From Morella rubra (Eukaryota; Streptophyta; Magnoliopsida; Fagales; Myricaceae), in the NCBI GenBank assembly GCA_003952965.2, contig CM025853.1:31342930-31406929 (forward strand): a stretch of DNA of 64,000 nucleotides, given 5' to 3'. The first letter of the stretch is position 1. Every line of letters begins with the position of its first letter. Made by a program: the position numbers and the translations under genes. Positions 13,125-24,143 of this stretch are shown piece after piece. The notes beneath the pieces are model-generated. The model was not told the origin of the DNA. It worked only from the letters and a program-made list of their open reading frames with translations, and did not search any database.

Positions 13125-13675
13125 TTTGAGTAAAATTTTCTAGTTCCCTCTATATGGCACGGAACGTCTAGCTGTTATGGACTCTTTTGTTGAGGAAGCT
13201 TATGCCTTGGTCAAGGTAATGAAGTTAGCAAAAGGTCCTAAGGTGTTGTTTGAGTGTGATTCTTTGAGCTCTGCAATGAGGTTTTATCCTCTTCTCAATA
13301 GCACAATTGGGCTATTTCTGGATTGGTGGATTCAGTGAAGCAGTTTTTGGTGAAGTTTTGTGATTGGAAGGTGGCGTGGATTCCTAAGAAATGCAACAGG
13401 ATGGCTCATGCTTTGGTTGGATGGGCGGCGCGATCTGGTTGTTCTGGCTTTTTTGATAGTCTTAGTATTTTCGAGTATATCCGGTGTTGTGATATGTATC
13501 TTTAGAGTTTGTTGTGTTGATTGTTTACTTAGCAAAAAAAAAAACGATTCGGTTGTTTTGGCTTTTTTGATAGTCTTAGTATTCCCGATCATAGCCGATG
13601 TTGTGATATGTATCTTTAGACTTTGTTGTGCCGTGGTTTGTTATTTGATTGTTTACTTAGCCGAAAAAAAAAAGA
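13125..13675 (+). mobile_element. LINE 3' fragment (RNase H-like domain) in copy A
   Basis: Plus-strand open segments read VLFECDSLSSAM, then, in a second frame, WKVAWIPKKCNRMAHALVGW. These match the C-terminal RNase H-like (RVT_3) region of plant L1-type LINEs, with the typical N-x-x-AH-L-x-W pattern. The fragment is 5'-truncated, frame-shifted and ends in A-rich runs. Near-identical GAGTAAA(A)TT motifs flank it, as expected of a short target duplication, and copy B lacks the insert. Confidence 0.7.
13434..13672 (+). repeat. Tandem duplication of a LINE 3' tail
   Basis: Two consecutive units share GCTTTTTTGATAGTCTTAG and TTGTGATATGTATCTTTAGA. Each ends in TTGTTTACTTAGC followed by an A-run of about 10. 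The second unit has a short extra segment. Either tail slippage or two stacked insertions could produce this. Confidence 0.75.
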
Positions 13676-13992
13676 GAGTAAATTGAATCCTTCGTGGAAG
13701 TGGCAATTAAAAGCCTCAGATACTTTTGCGATAATTCAGTGTGTATTTCGAAAACGGTAGCTTTTCCTTTCGATGTAGATGATTGTAACGATGATGGTCT
13801 TTTGAGTTTGGCCATCCTACGAAGCGGAGTTAGTCAATATAATTCCGCGTGTTTACTAGTAAGGCTTTTGCAGATTTTCCTTTAAAATCTGGTGTTTCAC
13901 ACCCAAAGCGACGACAAAAGCTTTGTTGGTGTTTGGGAAAACTTGTCTCCATAAAACGGTATCAAGGACCTCCATTAGTCTTGTGCTACTAT

Positions 13993-14348
13993 GGGATAAT
14001 TACACTTTGTACTCCTATAATTTTATGGCATTTATACTTTATATTTTGATATATCAATTTTTACATATTGAACCCATATGGTTTGGATGTTTTACGTTTT
14101 GCACCCTACCGTCAAATTTTCTATGATTTTGGATTGAATAAAGAGGGCAAAATAGAAAAAAAAAATTATTTTTATACTTTGCACCTGAAATTTTTTTTCC
14201 AATTATGTCCAAAATCATAGAAAATTTGACGGTAGAGTGCAAAACGTAAAACATCTAAGTTATATGAGTCGAATATCTTAAAATTGATATATCGGAACGT
14301 AAAGTATAAATACTATAAAACTATTAAAATGCAAAATATAATTAACCC
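13993..14348. mobile_element. Long-hairpin MITE at the edge of copy A
   Basis: GGGATAATTACACTTTGTACTCC at the left pairs with the complement of the right end (GGGTTAATTATATTTTGCA). Internal arms also pair: a CTACCGTCAAATTTTCTATG segment recurs inverted, so most of the 356 bp can fold on itself. The insertion abuts the point where homology between the two duplication copies stops. Confidence 0.75.
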
Positions 14349-14925
14349 TAATAATTATTAAGCGTGAGAGACTGAATCGGAATCGCTGAGCCTCCATCCA
14401 CACACGCAAAAACAATAGCAGGCCTCACCTCAGGGATCAAGCTTTGATAAGATGCCGAATGAGACCGTTGGGATGCGAGTTGCAAGCTCTGATAAATGGG
14501 CTTAAAAATGGGCTCATTTTATCCGGATAAAAATACTTGTGAAAATAGACTAAAACGATGTTGGCCCAATCCGGCCCACTTCCACCTGCGAAAATTTTGT
14601 CCATTTTTGTGGTTAGTCTTTAGATTTATTTATCATGATTGTATGAAAACGGTGTATACTTTAAACCCAGTCCACCTCATTCAAGCCCCATATTACGTAT
14701 TCGGCCGAATGTCCACAGCTTCCTATTCCATTCTCTTCTGAGCGCGTGTGGAACACCATCCGATGTATATATATATATATAAACATCCTATGTATATATA
14801 TGGGGTGTTTGTTTGCCAAGATTTTTGAGAATATTTTTGAAATTTTGAGAATTTTTATTTTATTGAGATTTATTGAATTTGTGAAAGGTAAAGTGTGTAG
14901 GTGTAAAAGTTAAAAATTTTGAAGT
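14349..14925. other. Intergenic DNA with a possible hAT-MITE end
   Basis: The stretch from about 14799 begins GGGGTGTTTGTTTGCC and resembles the terminal sequence of the element at 25295-25482 and a piece near 63452. A matching opposite end could not be fixed. No gene seen. Confidence 0.35.
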
Positions 14926-15300
14926 GTGTTTGTTTTGCTGGAAATTTTCGTGTCACAAAATGTTGGAAACAAACGGCACCATATTCTCCTGAAAGGAGAC
15001 TCCAAGAGGGTGACTGATGGTATTAACCATTTTCCAAAGAGGACAGATCGGCAAATCCACGGTATTGTTGCTGACATTCATGGTCTCCTCCGTCGGGTGG
15101 ATCATTGGAAATGTCAGCATACTAGTGGTGCGAACAATGCGACGCATTGCCTAGCTCGCTGGACCGCCTCAGGATGCTTTCTTGGCTCCCCTTTTGTTTT
15201 TGAGCACTCTGTGGATATGAACTGGTTGTATTTAGGGGTTGATGCCCCATAGGTTGCGTTGAGGGCAACGGGAAGTTGTAGTCTTGATTTTTTTATTTAT
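14926..15300 (+). mobile_element. LINE fragment, RNase H-like C-terminus
   Basis: The plus-strand frame 14926-15252 includes ILLKGDSKRVTDGINHF, then VDHWKCQHTSGANNATHCLA and RWTASGCFLGSPFVFEH. This fits the RVT_3 C-terminal domain of plant LINEs (acidic GDS strand, then N-x-A-T-H-C-L-A-R-W). Only the 3' end of the element is present. The sequence differs clearly from the LINE piece at 13125-13675, so it is an independent insertion. Confidence 0.75.
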
Positions 15301-15318
15301 TAATTTTTTTTAAAAAAG

Positions 15319-16180
15319 CGCAGGAGGATTCTACCCTGCGCGGGTAGGGCCCACATGATTTCTAGTCATGCCGGATAACCACTCCGGCTTGCCCACCCCA
15401 CCTGCTGACAAAGGAGCAGTTTTCCTGTCACAGTTTTTGGCTTTTTGTAGATCAATTCTGAATGAGGGGAGCTATTGACGAGTTGAACTTCTTCTGAGTT
15501 GTACACTGGCGCATACACAGCAGTTTTCTTGTCCGTTCGACACTTGAACTTTTGTAAGGCCTTCGCGGTGTTCTCTCTCATGGACCTTGTAAGATAAATG
15601 TTGCACCGTTTTCCTTGCTTTTCTTGTCTGACCATAATACAAATAAGAATTGAACCGGCTGACTGCGAATTTGATGGAATGCAGTGTGCAAACTATTGAC
15701 TGGTACTCGGTAAGAGGATTGATGGGTTTGTGAGACATTGGTATGATGGGCATTTTTTGGTGAGGTTTTGATGGTAAGAGAGTTATAGTGCTGGAAAGGT
15801 TTTCAAATGTTTATTAGTTGGCATGATGAACTGTGATAGGGTTATGACAAAGTTTAAGTTTGTTGTTTGAGAAAATTGAGTCCTTCATGGAAGTGACGAT
15901 TAAAAGCCTTCGATACTTCTGCCATAATTCAGTGTATATTTCGAAAACGGTAGCTTTTCCTTTCGATGTAGATGATTGTATGGATGATGGTCTTTTGAGT
16001 TTGGCCATCTTAAGAAGCGGAGTTAGTCCATATGATTCCGCGTGTTTACTAGTAAGGCTTTTGCAGATTTTTCCTTTACAAGCTGGTGTTTCACACCCAG
16101 AGCGACGACAAGGCTTTGTTTGGTGTTAGGGAAAAATTGTCTCCTTGAAATGGTATCAAGGACCTCCATTAGTCTTGTGC
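15319..16180. repeat. Segmental duplication, copy B
   Basis: Compact partner of 12351-13986, in the same orientation, without the MITE and LINE inserts. The minus-strand frame 15814-16008 starts MAKLKRPSSIQSSTSKGKA and also exists in copy A with few differences. Upstream of it, codons for a C-x(4)-C-x(5)-C pattern are open here but shifted in frame in copy A. I do not recognise the family. Confidence 0.8.
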
Positions 16181-16604
16181 ATCTAGTGCTTGAAATATAT
16201 AGTCTAGATTATCAAAGACAGTGGATGGTGATGGGACTTGCTGTCTTTCTAATTTGGAAAACAAAGAAAATGGTCAGACAGCACATCGTTCTGATCTAAT
16301 GGACGCCAGTTGTCGAATTTAGAACTTGTACAAATTAGCATCGCAATGAATAATGTTATTACAAAGCAGGTCTGCTTTCTTTCTTGATATCATTTTCCGC
16401 GGAGAAAAAGGTCCTAAAGACATTGAGTTGTGTCATGTTTCGACAAAGCAAGCTAGAAGTGTTTGTTCTCCAAATAGCGTTGCATTATTATTTTTTCTCT
16501 GTTTAAAACTAACAAGTAGAGATGCAGTAGATGGCTACCTAGGCATATTATCTGATCACTAATTTCCTAGTGGGAATCGCCAGCAGAAGGGACGCCAATT
16601 GACA
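16181..16604. other. Upstream region of the AtuA-like gene
   Basis: Non-coding as far as I can see. It presumably holds the promoter and 5' untranslated region of the gene starting at 16605. No TATA or other element is convincing. Confidence 0.45.
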
Positions 16605-19600
16605 ATGGAAAGCCAGGACAGAGATGAGGTTCATAATTCTGTGATCAAGCTGGTAGTTTTCTATCCTTATCGTTTATTGTGTTTCACTTCCAGTTGTCTT
16701 TCATCTGGCATTGAGAAGCAGAGGAAGAGCTAAGGTCTTGACCTGAACTGCAGAGAGTGAATCCTCGAAAGCGAAGGGAAAAGGTTTGGATTGGCTGTGG
16801 AGCTGGATTTGGAGGGGACAGGCCATTGGCGGCTCTCAAATTACTTCAGAGGGTCAAAGAGCTAAACTATCTTGTACTGGAATGCCTGGCTGAACGAACC
16901 CTTGCTGAGCGATATCAAGTTATGGTGTCTGGTGGTGATGGCTATGATTCAAGAAGTATGTCTTGTTTGATTGCCATCACATAGGAACACTGTAGTTATG
17001 GTTCACGGATTATAGCTTACTTTTCTTAGTAATTTATGATTTTCATTACCACTTTGATATTTATGTGGGTTATGTAGGAATGGAGCATTGAAGCATCCAA
17101 ATAAAGTTTGTTTTTTTTATATTTCAGTTAAAAATAATATACTTTCCGTTGACAAATTTTTTTTAACTTGATGATCTTTGAATGTTCTGGTTTATTCCCC
17201 CTTAGTTTGCCTACGTGTGGGTTAGAGGTTTTTATGTATTGTTGAGCTGACTTCAAACCTATATGCTGCTAATGTCTTGATTCCTTAAGAAAGCAAGTCA
17301 CTAATGGGTTCTATCTTTTGTTACAGTCAATTTCACTCTTCACTGCAAAATGAGAGAGACATGTCATAAACAGCTAGTCCCAATTGTTCTTAACCATTGA
17401 TGAGACACTTTATTATTCCTTTTTCCTCTTATTTTGTGATTTTCTCATGGTAATCAAATCAAGTTAGTTTTGTGATATATGCTTCCTGCTTTCTTTTTCC
17501 TCATGTTCATTCTGTGTTCTTTTCCTATTTCCTACTTTTGATTGAATTGGCAGTATCTGATTGGATGCATTTGCTGCTACCTTTGGCTGTGGAGAGACGA
17601 ATTTGCATAATTACAAATATGGGTGCGAGTAAGGGGCTACTATCCCATCATAATGCAATTTGCATTTTTCTTCTTTATTGATCTCAAGCACGTATGTTCA
17701 ATCTGACTCTTTGTTCTTTGAATCTTTCCTATTTCTTGGGAAGTGGATCCCTGTGGTGCCCAGGAAAAGGTTTTAGAAGTTGCTAACAGCCTGGGGCTCA
17801 GTGTCTCCGTTGCTGTAGCTCATGAGATTGGTCTCACAAAATCAGGTAGTCTTGGTCACATAAGAGAGTGCCAAAATAATGAAAATTTTCTTTACAACCC
17901 CATACCAAGCCATCCATATTAATTAGATCAATTCTGTAATTGGATTGGAGTTCCATGTAGATCTTTTTCCCTTTATGTTTTGACGGAGAGACTTACAATT
18001 TACAGCTAATTGTTTTCCTTGGTCATGCATTCAGGTCCAGAGAAATCATATTCGATGGAAGGAGTAAGAATCTGGTCTTGTGTGTACAATTTGTGAAATA
18101 GTGAATGTCATATCTGCTTCTTTTTTTCATGTTTCAACCTTTTGTTGCCATTTGATGCTAGCCATGTAATCCAAGGGACCCTTTGATTGGCATGACTTGC
18201 ATTCTAGTCAAAGTTCATGAAAAATCAACATGAACTGTCCATTAAATCCACCACTCTTCGATGCATGGCAGTTGATTCCTTACCTTTTCTTTCCTTCTGT
18301 CCTCCTGATTTTTCTAGTTCTACTCCCAAAGCTGAATCCCTTCTTTTTGTCCTGGCTGTAAAGGGTATTAGCACATATCTGGGAGCTGCTCCAATTGTTG
18401 AGTGTCTGGAAAGGTACCAGCCAGATGTGGTAATTACATCAAGGGTTGCAGATGCTGCATTATTCTTAGCTCCAATGGTATGAAATGTGATTTTTCCTAT
18501 CAGTTCAATTCTTCTGCTATGCATTCCTTCAGAATAACTTAGTAACATGTTAGAGGGTTGAGTATGCTATTGGAGGAAATTGGTTCGAGACAAAATGGTG
18601 ATGTATCTGCAAAATGCATATGTAATAACTTCTTTTTAGCTGTTTCTACAAATTTTACACAATTGCCTGTGGATAAATTGAATGTGTCAACTTTGCTGTT
18701 TCCTAATTTCCTTTGAACAGCAAGGCAGATGATGACACTTGTAAATGATTAGGTTTTTGAACTAGGTTGGAACTGGGATGACTTAAAGCAGCTAGCTCAG
18801 GGGTCTCTGGCAGGCCACCTTCTAGAGTGCGGTTGTCAACTCACAGGAGGATATTTCATGCACCCGGGTGACCTTCTCTTTTAGCCTGAGGTTTAGGAAT
18901 GGTATAACTGCTCATCTGAATTTCTCTGATTGTTCAAATCTTTTTCCTTTTTTGCTATTGCAGGAGACAAGTTTCGGGACTTCTCTTTTCCCCAGCTCCT
19001 AGACTTGTCACTTCCTTATGCTGAGATTAGTTTTGATGGAAATGTATGTGTGGCAAAGGCAGAAGGTAGTGGTGGGGTATTGAATGTCAGTACGTGTGCT
19101 GAACAGCTCCTTTATGAGGTTGGTGATCCAAGTGCTTATGTCACCCCTGATGTGGTAAGTTATGCCTATGTTTTCAATCAAGTTTTATAACCACATGTAT
19201 AAATGGGAAAGAAAGTTGAAATTTTGTACTTGAGCGCAGATAATTGATATTCAGGATGTGACCTTCCACCCATTAGGAAGCTCTGAGGTTCTCTGTGCTG
19301 GGGCAAAACCCTCTACTGCATCGGTGCCTAAGAAACTCTTGCAGTTGGTTCCAAAGGTAACTCTTGTATGCATTATTTTGGCCATGCGAAAAGTTAAATG
19401 GGAGACTTTGGTACTACGAAGATATCATTTCATTTTCGTGCTTGCATGTTCATCTTGTCAGGTGGTTCCTATGTACAATCTTGTCTCTTTAATGATACTG
19501 TAGATGAGATTAATAGCTATTCCCTTTACTCTTAGGTTGCTTCTTTGTTCTCAAATGTTCTAACATCTCTAGTTTTCAGGACTGTGGATGGAAAGGATGG

Positions 19601-20547
19601 GGAGAGATATCCTATGGTGGATCTGGATGTGTTGAACGTGCTAAAGCTGCTGAATTTCTGGTAGACAAACTTCATTTGTCTGGGCCACAGTTTTTAAAGT
19701 AGATTATATTGACATCTGACTTCTCAGAATGACAGTCTATTGATTCTTTTGTTTGAACGGAACTACTTGGTACACGAAACTTCTTTAGTTTATACCTTTA
19801 TTCAGAAGCCATGTTTCTTTCATGTTCGTTAGGTTAGATCATGGATGGAAGAAGTATCTCCTGGTCTTAACCACCACATACTTTCTTATATGATTGGACT
19901 GGATAGCCTGAAGGCAGCCAGTGCTGATGACAATGCTTCAGGGCGGCAGACAAGTGAAGATATTAGGTTACGGATGGATGGCTTATTTGAGTTAAAGGAA
20001 CATGCAATTCAATTTGCTAGAGAGTTTATAGCTTTATATACGAATGGACCGGCTGGCGGCGGCGGCATCAGGTCTTTTCCTTATCAGCTTGCGCATACCA
20101 TTTACCTGTTCAGGACAGGACTTGTTGATTAAGAAAGTTTTACCTGTGACCTTCTGCCCTTGATGATGATAGTTTGTTATTGTAGATGTGAATCTACCAC
20201 TCATCCCAAAAATTTGAGTTGATAGGAAGAAAATTTTATTATTTGAATATATTCTGACTCTAACACTCCTCTCACGTGTGACCAGACTCTCCTTTAATTG
20301 GGAGGCCCAACACGTGCAATATTTAATTAAAATTGGGGTGAAGTGTGGAGTCAGGTCTCGAACTTTGGACCTTGGCTTCTGATGCCATGTGAATCTATCA
20401 CATCTCAAAAGCTTAAGCTGATAGGAAGATGAAGATTTTATTATTTGAATATATTCTCTAACAGTACATGATTATTCTGAATGTTTCTTGAATGCAGCAC
20501 TGGGCACAAGAAAGAGATTGTTCTTGAAAAGCAATTGGTACCATCGT

Positions 20548-20583
<36 letters not shown>

Positions 20584-21435
20584 CCCCCAAAAAAAAGAAA
20601 AAAGAAAAAATTGGGATGTAATGGTCAGTAACTGGAAAAAAGGTTGTCCAAGTAGTCACTGATTTGAAGAACATGACATTTATTCCTTATTAAACTAATC
20701 ATCTCACAGCTTTTGCGAAAGAATAATTAGTTTTTGCTCCTTATTGTTAACACTCCTATTATGTTGATCATCTACTGAATTGAGTAACTAGTCAAAGATA
20801 TCCTTCAGATTTTCTGCGAGAAGAAATTATTGATAGAATGTTTGGTCCCTCAGGTTGATCGCGAACATGTGCTTTGGCGAAGTGGAGTAACACAGACCCC
20901 AGTAGTCAAATCCCATGACCAAGGAATTAACTCTGAAGACCTTACGAAAACTGATGTTTTGCATGAATCGTGTTTGCCACCAGTGAAACATGCTGATACT
21001 GATAACTCTTGCACGGATTTATCATCTCCCAGAATCAACCTGTCTCCTGCTCCATCTGGCCAGAAGGTTCCCCTCTATAATGTTGCACATAGCAGGGCTG
21101 GTGATAAAGGAAATGACTTGAATTTTTCCCTCATCCCACACTTCGCTCCTGATATTGAGAGGTTGAAGTTGATTATAACACCACAGTGGGTAAAGGAAGT
21201 AGTCTCAACTCTTACAAGTGCCTCTTCATTTCTCAGCTTAGATGCCCAGGATAACAACAAATGGATCAAGGAAAATGTCAAGGTGGAAATCTATGAAGTT
21301 ATAGGAATACACTCTTTGAATGTTGTGGTGCGGAACATTCTTGACGGTGGTGTCAACTGTTCTCGGAGAATTGACAGGCATGGAAAGACCATCTCAGATC
21401 TGGTATTGTGCCAGCAAGTTGTATTGCCTCCCTAA
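16605..21435 (+). CDS. AtuA-like (DUF1446) protein
   Basis: Thirteen exons (16605-16652, 16754-16955, 17554-17628, 17744-17845, 18035-18063, 18364-18477, 18753-18867, 18964-19154, 19255-19356, 19580-19660, 19833-20071, 20498-20537, 20854-21435) join to 639 residues with consistent phases. The N-terminal two-thirds is the DUF1446/AtuA core: KVWIGCGAGFGGDRPLAALK, then ISDWMHLLLPLAVERRICII, ITNMGAMDPCGAQEKVLEVA, SRVADAALFLAPM and GWKGWGEISYGGSGCVERA. The last exon, from about residue 525, is the ferredoxin-fold AtuA-associated domain (VPLYNVAHSRAGDKGNDLNF). The bacterial namesake belongs to acyclic terpene/citronellol utilisation, where its reaction is poorly defined; the plant role is not established. 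No signal or membrane segment is obvious. The start is the nearest in-frame ATG with a working donor; a further upstream exon is possible. One intron contains a miniature LTR element. Confidence 0.9.
20187..20463 (-). mobile_element. TRIM/SMART-like miniature LTR element (fossil)
   Basis: A 277-bp non-coding element in the intron before exon 12 of the AtuA-like gene. Two direct repeats of about 79 bp (20187-20265) and 76 bp (20388-20463) read TG...CA on the minus strand. Next to the minus-strand 5' repeat (20376-20387) is a sequence like the initiator-Met tRNA primer-binding site, and a purine-rich stretch precedes the other repeat. Near-identical 5-bp target duplications flank it. It resembles the smallest terminal-repeat retrotransposons in miniature. 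It has no gag or pol and can only have moved in trans. The repeats have diverged, so it is not recent. Confidence 0.85.
20550..20582. repeat. (CT)n microsatellite in the AtuA-like gene intron
   Basis: An uninterrupted CT run followed by a C run and an A-rich tract, just 3' of the exon ending at 20537. Other CT/GA tracts occur near 21700, 40220, 46765, 59488 and 61923. Confidence 0.9.
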
Positions 21436-22722
21436 TTTGCTGGTTCAAGAAAAATGTAGGACGGTTTGCTCTCAGGGGTTGCACATTTAGGGTATTGCCT
21501 TCCCCTATTTCTTACAATATGTCATACACGATCTACACTATTAGACTTTGTCATAAAATCAAGGGGGATGAACCATGAGAACTACTGCTTCCATGGGTAA
21601 GGACATTGACTCAGTTATTTTCCCTAGTCTCTACCATATAAATGGTGCAAATAATGGTAGTAGATTGATTTGATAAGATTTTGGAATCATGGCTGGTTCT
21701 CTCTCTCTCTCTCTCTGAAGTAAGCTGCTTTCTCAGGTCAGATGCTTCTTTTTAGGTATCCTCCCGGCCTATCACTTTTTTTGAAAATTAGTTTCCATGG
21801 CAATTACTCTCACCAGTTTTGTCTCGCTGGGTTTTTCTTGTTCTTATTTAAAGTTTTCTAGAGAAAATAACAAATCAACAATCTGGGAAGTTCTTAAAGT
21901 ATGAGATTCGTTTAATACTTATATTCTTGAAGCGAAGTGGTGCTTCTCCAGTCAGTAATTGATTATGGGCTATTGGTAACTGGAGAAAATAAAAACAATT
22001 TTCTTTCAATTCATATCCAATGTTTCTGCAAATATGGATATTCATATGTACATACAATTTATTCTTCTAGTGCGTGCTTCCCATGATGTAAAAGCTAAGA
22101 TTTATATTTTATTTTTTTTACCGCGGCACAAGAAAATATTTGTTGCCAATGAATAATTGACCAATCTAATTTCACAACTAAACCAGAAACCAATCAAATT
22201 CGGGGACATATTTGCTCTAACCCAAAGGGCTGGAGCCTGGGATTGCCCCACATGATTAGGGACATCCGTACAGTTGACACTCAAAAAGAACCTATTTTTA
22301 ATGACAATCTCCAAGACACCAAATAGCGAAAACGGTTGGCCTCAACTTTTCATCCCAAGATTTCCCCCACTGTTGAAAAGGTCAGCGCACCAACCTTCTT
22401 TTGCTCCAATTCATTCGGACTGTCCGTAGTTTCACTTCATTAATTTTCCATCTTTACCTCGTAATAGTGGGATCTCCAGTCAGTTGTCCACCATTTACCA
22501 GCACGATAAGATGCGCCATAATCTGAGATAAATAAGTATGTTTTTAGACAAATCAAAGACTTTGTTCAATCCCATTTGTCTGAGGTACCGTTGACAAAAT
22601 CGGTGCTCTCTTGTTCGGCTCCCTTTCTGTTCCCCAGACAGACTGAACAAATAGCAAAAGAAATAAAAATCCTCAAGTTCAAGAGCTTTCCCACGTTTCA
22701 AATCTTGTCCGAACAAGAAAGA
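21436..22722. other. Intergenic DNA between the AtuA-like and LIM genes
   Basis: It contains the 3' untranslated region of the upstream gene and the promoter and leader of the LIM gene. No independent gene is supported. Confidence 0.5.
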
Positions 22723-24143
22723 ATGGCATTCACAGGAACTCTGGATAAATGCAAGGCTTGTGATAAGACTGTCTATGTGGTTGATATGATGTCTCTTGAA
22801 GGAGTTCCTTATCATAAATCCTGCTTCAAATGCAGCCACTGCAAAGGATTTCTTTCGGTAGGATATCCTGTATCACCTTTTTCTCCCGGGTTTCCACTCT
22901 CTGTATTTCAGAATTGTCTTTTCCTTTTTAGACAATCTTGCCTATTCGTTCCTGGCCCTGCTGTCTCATTTCTAAATTCCTTGTTATTTTCCAAATTATA
23001 TGATCTCTAAGTTATTGATGCCTGAAGGAGCAATGCAGCAAGGATTCTAAGGGGTTCTAACTGCTAAACATCTGTAATTTTGCAGATGAGCAGCTACTCT
23101 TCCATGGACGGAGTCCTGTTCTGCAAGCCTCATTTCGAGCAACTTTTCAAAGAATCTGGCAATTTCAGCAAGAATTTTCAGACACGTAAGATTCATCTTT
23201 CATGCATCTATATCCGAATATATTTCAAGATTTTGTCCAGATCATATTTCTGTGGGTAATCGCTAACAGTAAGCTGTATTGGTGTTGAAAAATTGTCGCA
23301 GCAAAATCTTCTGAGAAGCACGGCGACCTGGTAATGTTCATTCTTCGGTTCTGCAAGCCCATTTGTTTGGATGTCACATAAATCAAAACGATGACATTTT
23401 CTTTCCAAATTTCTCTGCCGATGCTTTATATGCTAGAGAATCTCATGGAGCATCCGGTTTTGGTTTTGTATGAAAATCTATTACTCCTGCTTTTCATTAA
23501 AAGTAACTGATGAAAATCTCCACTTCTAACAGGCAAGGGCTCCGAGCAAGCTCTCTTCCATGTTCTGTGGAACCCAAGACAAATGTGCCACTTGCTCCAA
23601 AACGGTGTATCCTCTAGAGAAGGTTGGTTACTAGCTATGAAGATTGATTGTTCAAGGTTTAGAATCATTTATTTGAACCTGCCGCATTTTCTTAAAGCTC
23701 CTCTAAATTTTCAATATAAGTTGATGTAGTTTGGATTCAGATGGATGATCTAAATCAATGAAGAAATAGTTCTTCAATATCTTTAATTCAAAAGCTGACT
23801 GATGGAATGACAGGAATCAAACGTTGAACTGCTTATTAATGTTCCTTGGAACCAAATTAAGCCTTTAGGTTTATGCTTTACCTTTTAGGTAACACTAGAA
23901 GGAGAATGCTACCACAAGACATGCTTCAGGTGTGCTCACGGTGGGTGCTCTCTTACACATTCTTCATATGCTGCTCTTGATGGAGTCCTCTACTGCAAGC
24001 ACCATTTTGCTCAGCTCTTCATGGAGAAAGGAAACTACCACCATGTCCTGCAGGCTGCGCACAAGAAGAACGAGCCACATCCCGAACACTCAGACCCAGA
24101 ACCAAAGCCAGATCAAGAGGACAACACGAGTGAGCAATCCTAG
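22723..24143 (+). CDS. Two-LIM-domain protein, PLIM2 type
   Basis: Plant two-LIM proteins bind and bundle actin filaments, and the PLIM2 group acts mainly in pollen. Five exons (22723-22857, 23086-23185, 23302-23330, 23533-23622, 23889-24143) give 202 residues. LIM1 spans about residues 8-68 (CKACDKTVYVVDMMSLEG, then YHKSCFKCSHCKGFL and VLFCKPHFEQLF). A linker ends APSKLSSMF. LIM2 spans about 106-166 (CATCSKTVYPLEKVTLEG, YHKTCFRCAHGGC, VLYCKHHFAQLF). All eight zinc ligands are visible in each domain. The acidic tail (EPKPDQEDNTSEQS) and the residues FKESGNFSKNFQ point to PLIM2 rather than WLIM. Start and intron phases match the family's gene structure. No lesion seen. Confidence 0.93.

Larger units (their letters stand above)
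12351..13986. repeat. Segmental duplication, copy A
   Basis: Direct repeat of 15319-16180. Homology starts at the shared motif ACCCTGCGCGGGTA, runs through GATAACCACTCCGGC and GGTAGCTTTTCCTTTCGATG, and ends at CCTCCATTAGTCTTGTGC. Copy A is nearly twice as long as copy B because it holds two insertions that B lacks: a MITE (12393-12617) and a LINE 3' fragment (about 13125-13675). Both copies contain conserved minus-strand open segments (around 13700-13930 here) whose product I do not recognise, so the unit may carry a gene fragment. Confidence 0.8.

Noticed and set aside
22495-22839. Minus-strand frame opposite the first LIM exon
   Set aside because: It is antisense to a clear LIM-domain exon and has no motif.
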